In this document: positions 56,325-64,000 of the stretch, piece by piece
Position numbering within the stretch: the first letter of the stretch is position 1
Layout: the number at the start of each line of letters is the position of its first letter
Origin: Euclidia mi
Taxonomy: Eukaryota > Arthropoda > Insecta > Lepidoptera > Erebidae
Length of the DNA: 64,000 nt
NCBI GenBank assembly: GCA_944739405.2
Contig: OX123209.2
Coordinates: forward strand, 6,951,217-7,015,216
Reading direction: 5' to 3'
Made by a program: the position numbers and the translations under genes
Notes under the pieces: model-generated
What the model was told of the DNA's origin: nothing
Databases searched by the model: none
Seen by the model: only the letters and a program-made list of their open reading frames with translations

Positions 56325-56334
56325 AAGGGGGGAA
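56325..56334 (+). promoter_or_regulatory. Polypurine tract of the Gypsy-type element
   Basis: AAGGGGGGAA three bases before the LTR start. Confidence 0.7.
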
Positions 56335-56337
56335 TAG

Positions 56338-56508
56338 TGTAGCGACAATATGATACTACATTATTATGACGTTATTACGTTATTCATCTCACTCACGATT
56401 TAGTCGTTTCGTACCTTTTATAAGGCAACGTTGTTACTGTCGCGTTATACAAAAGTACATTGTACTGAGTGTCTGAGGAACATTAATAAATTGTGAAGTC
56501 GAATAACA
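56338..56508 (+). repeat. 3' LTR of the Gypsy-type element
   Basis: TGTAGCGACAATATG ... GTCGAATAACA, 171 bp, with a TATA-like CTTTTATAAGGC, an initiator region and a polyadenylation-type TTAATAAAT near its end. No second copy in the window. Confidence 0.65.
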
Positions 56509-56529
56509 TCTTTGATTTACCACCCTGTA

Positions 56530-56820
56530 GTAAGAACATACATCTTCACAAAGGATTTAAACTCCTTAGAAAAGCCTGTTCTCTATTTGGATAACGAGTC
56601 GGCTGTGAGACTATCTCATAATCCAAAATATGAGTATCACAAGCGTACTAAACATATTAATCTGAAACATCTATTTGTACGCGAGTGCGTCTCAAATGAG
56701 GAGCTGTGGTAAAGCAAGTACCATCCGCATCACAATGTGCAGATATGCTCACTAAGCCATTGTATGATCCCAGACTACAAGAACTGAGCGAAAAAATTGA
56801 GCTTATAAGAATTTCATAGA
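56530..56820 (+). pseudogene. Copia-type pol fragment (RNase H end)
   Basis: Plus frame: KPVLYLDNESAVRLSHNPKY, HKRTKHINLKHLFVRECVSN, a stop at about 56711, and in another frame QVPSASQCADMLTKPLYDP. 'DN.SAI.L..NP..H.RTKHI......R' and 'AD.LTKPL' are the RNase H C-terminus of Copia polyproteins. No LTR seen. It follows the Gypsy LTR directly. Confidence 0.75.
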
Positions 56821-57483
56821 AAAATCAAATTCTTAAAAGTTCGGAGGATGTGAAGAGACTAAAACCTCTCTTCAATTTATGTTTTTTTTGTTACTACAGC
56901 AACAGTCTTGTTTATGTGACACTTACGAAATAATTCTTGCATTCATTGTACTATTAAACTTATTGTGCTAACTATTAAGTTAACAATCCTTTATTTGCAT
57001 TTTTTCTTATTATTAATAAATCTCACAAACACTTAAAAATATGTATGTTCAATATAGACATGTATTCCTTTTTTTAATCTGTGACGTATGATGGTGAAAC
57101 AGTGACAATACTAATATTATAGACCTGAAATGTTTGACTATAGAAAATACACTTATACAAATATGAGGCATATCGACACCGAAGTCATAAAAATACTGTA
57201 ATCTCTGTTTAACTTAGATAATGTTGCATAAGTGAAAAGAGATAACATGCTTTTTGACAGTTACTAAAATGGCAACCCTTCATTCCTAGCGTCTTTGAAA
57301 TACCTAGATGCGGCCGGGTCGCCATTTTATCCGCTTGCTGTTTGTCAACAAGTTGGGGTACGTCGACTGTCAAATGCTCTTGAGCTATTCATATATTTTG
57401 TGAATTTTGGAGTAATTTTGCTGTGTTATTGGGTTTTAACGCGATAGTGGTACAGTGGTAGTGGTAAACCTTCAATTGCAAGA

Positions 57484-60400
57484 TGCCCAATTTGCAATAT
57501 AATCGGTTATGGCATGAAAAGAAGCAGAAATCACACGAATATAACCTTGCACCAGTAAGTACTTAATTTCAGCTGAAAAATATCTTTGGATTTAGATAAT
57601 GAATAAAATATACTGCATTTTTTTAAGAGTATCAACAGTTACGCATTCTTATTTTCCCTTTTTGCCTTTATTATCCACGATAAACTTTATGAAATTATTT
57701 TGTTGTTATTGTAGGAATAGAGTACTGCATGTATGATATTTTATATTTATCGATAATACTGTATTATGGTTACTTATTGATTTTTTTACTTTCAAGGCTG
57801 CCTTCCAACAAAGGAAAAAAGAAAATTTGGCTGGAAACAATCGGTGTTGAAAATTTAAGGATGTCAACAAAAACAATTCATATTTGTTCTCTTCACTTTG
57901 AAGAATCTTGTTTCAACCGGACTCTAAATAAAGTAACATTGCGTATACCATCACGGACCTTATTGGTAAGTAACATTACTTATTATAAATTTGTTCAACA
58001 TGATAGAGTATTGGCTGCTATAATGGTGATATCCTCATTGCAACTTTTGTCTAATGGGCACAAATAGTGATGTAAAAAAGAATGTGTTTGAGTGTGGTCC
58101 GTAGCTACTCGAGAACCTAATTAGCAGACACAACAGAATTTTATTGTTATAGTGTCTGGCTCAAATTTGAGCCGCTGGGGCTAAAGTGGTTAGATTAATT
58201 GCCAAAATAAAACTGAACATGTGCTTAATTGGTTGTGTGTTGCTCCGTGGCCGGACCACAGTTTAGTACTCAGATGCTAAAGTTTGAAATAATACCTACC
58301 TAAAGATTTCTTTCATCGGAATATATATATATTTATATATAATATATATATTCATATATAATATATATAGACAGTTGACTCCACAGTGTTTCTAGGCATT
58401 ATATTAGATAATAAGTTACAATGGGGTGCACATATAGCATGTCTTGCAGGTAAGCTCAGCTCTGCAGCGTATGCTGCCAGAAAAATTAGACAACTTGCTG
58501 ATGTCGACATAGGTTGTCTAGTTTATTTTAGCTATTTTCATAGTGTCATGTTCTACGGCAACTTGTTATGGGGCAACGCTGCGGATATTCAGAATATCTT
58601 TGTTCTACAGAAACAAGCAGTACAAGCAATATACATGTTAGGTAGGTGCAAAAGATACTCTTAGGGAACGCTTTAAGTCTATAGGAATTCTAACAGTAGC
58701 CTCGCAGTTCTTATTTGCTAATATATTGTATATTAGGCAAAATATAGGTTTATTTACTACAAAAAGTGACATACATAATATAAATACTAGGAACAGACAT
58801 AAGTTATATGCTCCTTATCATTGTTTACATAAAGTTAAAAATTCTTTTGTAGGGCTAGGTATTCGTATTTACAATAAAATACCAATTAGTCTTTTAGAAT
58901 TACCATTTAATATGTTTAAAAGTAAGATAAAAGACTGCCTTACTAGGAAAGGTTATTATACTGTTCATGATTATTTCAGTGATAAGGATAGATGGTCACT
59001 TACACTAGACAACTCATGATCTACTACTTATTTAGAATTTATATAGATACTTAGCATTTTTCAGTACTATTTACATTTGCATATATAGTTATATATAGTT
59101 TACTACATTTACATTTGCATCGTTGTTTCACTAATTTTATTAAAATTTACTGTACTGTAAGATGAAGATAACTCGTGATCACTTACTTCGTCAAATTAAC
59201 TACCTATTCTTAGGTAGATAGGTAAACAAAACCTAAAAAGTGCTTTTTTTTCAAAATCATTGTTGGCTATATAAATAAAAGTTTATAGATAAAGTCCAGG
59301 TCATTTTATAAAGTACTTATAATGCAGTTTTTCTTGGCATAAAGAAATAAAGAATATTTCGTTATATTTGCTGAAAGTAATCCTCCCTAGCCATACACAC
59401 GTACTTTTAAGATGAATTAATCAAAATGAATAGTTTCTTGAGAGACAAGTATCAACGAAGATTAGAGAAAAGGTACTATTATATAAATTGATTTATGGAT
59501 AGTTAATTTTAAATATTGCAAAATTGACTTGCTGCAGAGTATACCTTCCAGCGGACCACAACCTACAACCAATAACTCCTTAACTAAAGGGGTGTATTGG
59601 ACCATATTTGTCGTATGCAAGGTACTCTTTAAGTAGTTTTTTCGGGGTATAGATTTATTAATATTTCATTATACGCTATTTAATTTGAGGTGGCTCGGCC
59701 AGAGAGCACTGCTCGGCGGCCGGACCACATAAGTAGTTGATTTGAAAGATATCTCTTGAGGTACTCAAAATATGTACATATATATTCCGATGAAAGTAGA
59801 CTTTAGGTAGGTATTATTTCAAACTATAGCATCTGAGTACTAAACTGTGGTCCGCCCACAGAGGAACACACTAATTAGTTACAAAAAAGAAATGTTTATG
59901 ATAGTACATTTATGATATTCCTTTTATAAGGAACTTATAAATGTTTTGAAAACAAAATAATGTCACCCATACTCTTGTTTTTGAATAGTACTTTACAGTT
60001 TACTTTGAAAAAGTATTAATACAGTAGGTTACAGTTGGTAGATTCTTCTCAACCCACCAATTGCAAATGACCTATAAACCTATTAATAAAATCAAGAAAT
60101 ATAAAAAACGTTAACAATTTTATTGCTTGTTTACAGCCCGTGACTCCATTAAATGTGCCTGGCATTTTAATGGAAAATGACCAAAATCAGACAAGCTCAC
60201 AATCAATATCTGGATGTAGTGCTCATAATAAGGTAATTTTTTTGGGTAGTATTTAACTCTTCCTCAATATATCTCTGATGTCTGCCAAACAATATTCCTT
60301 TATTTCACCAAAAATACTAATTGCACACCAAAATATACTCACTAAAATATTTCATAAAGAACACCTGTTTATTGACCGTTGAAAATCTGTAATTATAAAA

Positions 60401-61446
60401 GTAATCCTTTCAATGAATAAGAAGCAATTCATATTTTAGTATTACTCAACAACCAAATACTTTAATAAGCTGAGTTGACGGAGCCCTGCTTCGCAGGGCT
60501 CCTATTTTGGGTGCAGGGTCACAAGAGAACCTAACATAAACCTATTAAGTTTTCTGAGTGGATAAGTTTCCTAAGCGGACGAGACTTTTAAATGATATTT
60601 TGTATAACGATCGGCATATTATTATTTGGTGTGCAATTAGTATTTTAGTGAACGAATAAAGTATTTTGCGTAACGCACTTCAGTGTGTGTTACTTTTTAT
60701 GCTGTAGGATCACCTTCTTTTTTCTAAGTTTTGTAAAATATTTGAGTATTTACTTTTCTGTTTTTTACCATTCAGTATCAACCTGGAGAGATTTTAAAGA
60801 GGAGTGGCATAGTTCAAGCCTCGTATTTAGTCACCAGCCCCTCCACTGCGCCCGATTTAGCCGCTACAACCTACGATGCACCAGGATTAGAAGCTAGCAC
60901 CTACGATGCGCCCGATTTCTCCGCCAGCACATCTACTGCGCCCGATTTGGCCGCTATCACCTACGCTGCACCAGGATTAGTCGCTAGCACCTACGCTGCA
61001 CCCGATTTGGCCGCTAGCACATCCGCTGCGCTCGATTTGGCCGCTAGCACATCCGCTGCGCCAGATTTGACCGCTATCACCTCCGCTGCGCCACATTTAT
61101 CGGTATGACTACCTTTTGTTTTTCCTGTCATCATTGTTTGCACATTTGATCTCCATGATAACAACTCATCAACTGAATTGAGATTGGGTGGGAGATATCT
61201 CTCGCTAGTTTTTAATATCTGTTTATTTTGAATCCTCAACAAAGGTTATTCCCATAATAGATAAAGGACACATTATTTGGGTTGTAAGATGGATCTATTA
61301 AAACTTACTTTTATTTCATTTGATTTCAGGTACACGCAATTAAAATGATTGCAAAATTAAAGGACAAATGTGAACAAATGTCTTTATTTATTGAATATTT
61401 TTATTTTATACTTTTAGTTGATTACCAATGTTTTTTCTTTGTTTGA
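57484..61446 (+). CDS. THAP-domain gene with decapeptide-repeat exon (five exons)
   Basis: Proposed exons: about 57484-57554, 57797-57965, 60137-60232, 60776-61102, 61330-61446 (TGA). All introns are GT-AG and phases agree (2, 0, 0, 0). Exons 1-3 together form a THAP zinc finger: CPICNIIGYGMKRSRNHTNI, TLHQ, LPSNKGKKKIW, CSLHF, then IPSRTLL joined to PVTPLNVPG, the normal THAP ending. Exon 3 adds a polar linker. Exon 4 starts YQPGEILKRSGIV, then nine decapeptides like APDLAASTYA. Exon 5 gives VHAIKMIAKLKDKCEQ and a hydrophobic end. THAP proteins bind DNA as transcription factors or transposases. The weak point is the start: the ATG at 57483 is one frame off, and in the Cys frame there is a TAG at about 57445 with no ATG after it, so a further 5' exon or a lesion must be assumed. 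Repeats lie in introns 2 and 3; a pogo-like element begins 24 bp after the stop. Confidence 0.6.
58224..59879. mobile_element. Fold-back element with ~105 bp inverted ends, in THAP intron 2
   Basis: The arm 58224-58330 (CTTAATTGGTTGTGTGTTGC ... CATCGGAATATATAT) matches the reverse complement of 59777-59879 with few differences. CGGACCACA, in either direction, occurs at about 58096, 58252, 59553, 59717 and 59848. It encloses a LINE fragment. No transposase was found; probably a non-autonomous DNA element. Confidence 0.65.
58380..59019 (+). pseudogene. LINE 3' fragment (Jockey/CR1-type RT C-terminus)
   Basis: Plus frames: FLGIILDNKLQWGAHIACLA, AAYAARKIRQL, HSVMFYGNLLWGN, LQKQAVQAIYMLG, a frameshift near 58660, then NIGLFTTKSDIHNINTRNRH and FVGLGIRIYNKIPISLLELP. 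This is the 'LG...D..L.W..H' to C-terminus part that follows the YADD block in many insect LINEs. 5' truncated. Confidence 0.7.
60310..60646. repeat. Inverted-repeat element in THAP intron 3
   Basis: AATACTAATTGCACACCAAA at 60310-60335 and its complement at 60621-60646, enclosing a small hairpin (GGAGCCCTGCTTCGCAGGGC, 60480-60502). MITE-like, no coding. Confidence 0.5.
60839..61094 (+). repeat. 30 bp coding minisatellite in THAP exon 4
   Basis: Nine units of 30 bp, e.g. GCGCCCGATTTGGCCGCTAG plus CACCTACGCT. Most differences change single residues; none shifts the frame or makes a stop in the exon 4 frame. Confidence 0.85.
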
Positions 61447-62393
61447 CCATGTATAACTTTTTAAAGAGTAGGGTAAATACGCTAAACGTGGCCCCCTCCC
61501 CCCAAACTTCGGCCGTCTGCACATTTTTAGCTTGCGTTCATTTAAAACATAATGAAGTGACAAATTTGCCACTCGAATTACAACCTTAGTTCATGCTCTA
61601 TATGTACAAACCGTTACTTTCCGATTACGCCACTCACTCTTCGCACACTGAGCGTCAGTAGCGATTGCGCCGTCGAAGCGTCAATTTTATATTAAAAGTA
61701 CCTTACTTGCTGTGAATACCCACACTTCGGGGATTGATATTAGAACGGCCAGACATTCCTTTCTTTTGTTTTAAGCTTTATTATCAGTGATTAGTGATTT
61801 TTACTATATTTTGAGATAATTTTTCCAATGTTTTACGTATTGTTTTAAAGGGAAAATAGGAGGCCGCCAATAGAATACCAATTTTGAATTAAAACCGGAT
61901 TCTCGGCCGTGGCCGACTTAAAGTAAATGCAGTCTGTTTTATAAATTCAAATTGTATTTATTCCATTGGCTTAATAAGAGAATTTGCAACGCATATAGGC
62001 AAATAAATCTATTTTACGTTTAATCGCCAAATACCGGCCGGGGTGATATTAGTTGAATCTCGAGAAATAATGTACCCGAAATAGGGGCCGGCTTTAGAAA
62101 CATTAAAGATCGTAATGTCGACCAGCCTCGAATTCGAGCCCAACTATACAGGCTGATTACTTTTTCTTATTTTCTCAAAATAAAATATTTATTATACATT
62201 TATTTATTAATAATATAAAGAGTTAAGTTTAAATGTAGGAGTTGATATTATTGAAAACATTTATGGTAGCTTATTATGGTTTGGGAATATAAGATATACA
62301 TTGCTCTTTGGAACTTGCTACCTTAGCCCATGTTAATTAGCTTAAAAAATATAAATGGTTGGTCGTGAATATTTCATTCATTAATTAACCTGC

Positions 62394-62880
62394 ATGTCAC
62401 AAAAAGCTGCCCTTAGAATTAATGCTTTTAATTTAAGGTACTACAATGACAGCAGGGAGGGAGATCCAGGGCCTTCACGAAAACAAAGAAAATTATGCAG
62501 TTACGATCGCACAAAAATAAAGGAAGCACTTGAGGCAATAAATAATGGAATGCCCATTCGTGCAGCCTCTAAACTATTTGGCGTCCCGCGAACGACGACG
62601 TTGCAGGATAGATTGGCTGGTCGCATAGACATACATACATTTAAAACGGGACGTCCTTCGGTTTTGAATCCAGCCAAAGAAGAAATACTAGTTCAATGGC
62701 TAATACAACTCGCGAAGTGCGGTTTCCCAAGAAAAAAAACAGATTTAATTAATAGTGTAAAAAAAAATGAAAGCCGAAATCAGGCAAAATCTATTCAATG
62801 ATGATACTCCGGGTCAAAAATGGTATGAATTATTTTTGAAAAGACATCCAGAACTAATTATAATTATTGTGATGTTTACT
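62394..62880 (+). pseudogene. Pogo-like transposase N-terminus
   Basis: From ATG 62394: a lead with PGPSRKQRKLCSYDRTKIKE, then the psq-type HTH (ALEAINNGMPIRAASKLFGV, RTTTLQDRLAGR) and the second HTH (RPSVLNPAKEEILVQWLIQL, AKCGFPRKKTDLIN). An A8 run frameshift near 62765 moves on to DDTPGQKWYELFLKRHPEL and ends. The DDE catalytic domain is absent, so the copy is internally deleted. The arrangement matches the more complete pogo-like copy at 25.3-27.1 kb, but the sequences differ clearly. Confidence 0.75.
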
Positions 62881-62926
62881 TTGATAAAAATTGTAATACC
62901 TAACATTATTTAACACACATACATAG

Positions 62927-62995
62927 TCTCACGCCTATAACCCCGAAGAGGTAGGTAAAGGTGTATTTCTACACCCACTTTACGTGGGACATTAT
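62927..62995 (-). mobile_element. SINE 3' tail, same family as 19155-19563
   Basis: Minus strand: CCCACGTAAAGTGGGTGTAG, ACACCTTTACCTACC, CTTCGGGGTTATAGGCGTGA and ATGTATGTG. Only about 70 bp, nested in the pogo-like element. Confidence 0.8.
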
Positions 62996-63389
62996 TTAAG
63001 TGCAAATAAAAAAATACTTTACCTACTATTAAACCAATAACGATTAATAACGTATACTTAGTGAGACTCCTGCCAAAATAAATCATATTAATAATATTTG
63101 TCAGTCTTAATTTAAAACATCCTATACCCGGCCGACATTTGGGAAAAACGCGACCGACCATGGGCCGTGAATGGCCGACTTTAGGATTTTTTCGTTCTCC
63201 ACGCAACTAAACATTAGAACTTTTTCCTTGTAGTAGAAATGTCAATTTTATGCCCATAAACATGAAATAGATTTATCAAACTATCCAAAACCGCATCGGA
63301 AGCTGTCCTTTTGTTGCAAATTGATGGTGCCAGACCGATCCCAAAACAGAAAAACCGTAAGGTGGCCGACATTTAGCGTATTTACCCTA

Positions 63390-64000
63390 GTCCAAATTTG
63401 ATTATTCTCTTTTTATTGGAAAGGCTACACCCTGAAATTGACCGTCGCCTAGGAGGCGGTTAAGAAACTTTCTCGTTGTATTTTTTTATTATTATTACGT
63501 AATTTTTTTTAAACTTTTGTACCCTTTAATTTTATGCCCATAATAAAGTAAGTATTCAAAAACAATAAAAATTGTTTCTTTAACTAGTTACAATGGCTTC
63601 GCATCGCACAGCCACCATGTTTGATTTTTTAACGTCGCCTATCTAAGAACACATGTAAATCCGTTCAGCGAATCTGGGAGATATGAGAATATAAAGAATA
63701 TTACATACATACAGGAAAAGCGCGCAAAACATAACCTTTCCTTGGCAGGCAGGTAAAAAAGCAGGAAAGTTTTTATTGGGGAGAACATATCCTTCCCTGG
63801 CTTTTGAGAGCTCCAGTAGTTACTAGCTAAATAAAATATAAAAGATATTTGGCAACTTCTTTGGTTTTAATCATATTTAAGTTGAATTAAATGATGTATC
63901 TTATCAAGGTACATTATTTAATTCAACTTTTGTGGCCACAGCTGATGTGAGTATAAACACTTTATTCAGTGTATCAACACCACATACTTATTACTCAAAA
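63390..64000. other. Repeat-derived end of window, no gene
   Basis: TAAATCCGTTCAGCGAATCTGG (about 63656) is an RTE-type 3' end. A palindrome with 20 bp arms (63879-63898 and 63910-63929; AAGTTGAATTAAATGATGTA) follows. Confidence 0.5.

Larger units (their letters stand above)
61471..63387 (+). mobile_element. Pogo-like DNA transposon with both ends and TA duplication
   Basis: GGGTAAATACGCTAAACGTG at the left faces GACATTTAGCGTATTTACCC at the right; TA lies on both sides (61469-61470, 63388-63389). The length is 1,917 bp. GGCCG motifs are repeated inside both ends (about 61511, 61907, 62034, 62085; 63130, 63161, 63173, 63364) and may be transposase sites. The coding part is at 62394-62880; a SINE tail is inserted at 62927-62995. 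Confidence 0.85.

Noticed and set aside
60480..60502. GC-rich hairpin as a bacterial-type terminator
   Set aside because: Eukaryotic intron context; hairpin is inside a MITE-like repeat.
60991..61242. Minus-strand frame with KSGAADVLAAKSSAAD repeats
   Set aside because: Mirror of the exon 4 minisatellite; the plus strand has splice sites and the THAP context.

Overview
This is eukaryotic, animal-type nuclear DNA, almost certainly from a moth or butterfly. It is AT-rich and has GT-AG introns. It carries repeat families I recognise as typical of Lepidoptera: a tRNA-headed SINE ending in (TATG)n, the 'CCACTGCTGGACTAGGCC' and 'GGGTGTCGTAAGAGGCGAC' dispersed repeat, the 'AGCTGACCCAGCGAACTTCGTATCGCC' repeat, and Gypsy gag genes with an Arg/Ser-rich start. 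There are no bacterial operons, no rRNA and no clear tRNA gene. Nearly everything readable is transposon-derived, mostly broken and often nested. That fits heterochromatin or a W chromosome, but the window alone cannot prove it.

Layout. 0.2-4.6 kb: decayed MADF/BESS-like exon, RTE-type non-coding repeats, a transposase C-terminus. 4.7-6.6 kb: a short Copia-like element between two ~186 bp LTRs. 9.1-10.0 kb: pseudogene of a multi-copy arthropod protein of unknown class. 12-18.6 kb: a two-exon member of a DDE-like 'DN.x.GQNKN' family, whose intron was entered by a non-coding LTR element (LTRs at 14.24 and 17.62 kb). 20.7-23.8 kb: a second member of that family, then a Transib transposase remnant (the RAG1-related superfamily). 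24.6-27.1 kb: RTE fragment and pogo-like transposase. 27.5-31.8 kb: a nearly intact two-ORF LINE. 32.5-35.7 kb: SINEs and a TTF/hAT-type transposase. 36.8-37.4 kb: a 48 bp minisatellite. 38.2-43 kb: two Gypsy-type elements and a LINE nested in one another. 44.2-47.4 kb: a full-length RTE element with a 16 bp target duplication. 47.9-52 kb: a pile of ISL2EU (transposase plus YqaJ-like nuclease), P-element/THAP and piggyBac pieces. 52.6-56.8 kb: hAT BED finger, an I-like LINE with RNase H, Gypsy 3' end and LTR, Copia RNase H piece. 57.5-61.4 kb: a multi-exon THAP-domain gene whose splice sites and phases all agree. 61.5-63.4 kb: a pogo-like element with both ends and its TA duplication.

The only locus that still reads as an intact spliced gene is the THAP gene, which ends in a decapeptide-repeat exon; even there the start codon is unresolved. 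The other points of most interest are the split DDE-like family, the Transib remnant, the nested retrotransposons, and an unusual number of short, near-perfect palindromes of the kind fold-back DNA synthesis leaves. One of these palindromes disrupts the RTE reading frame.
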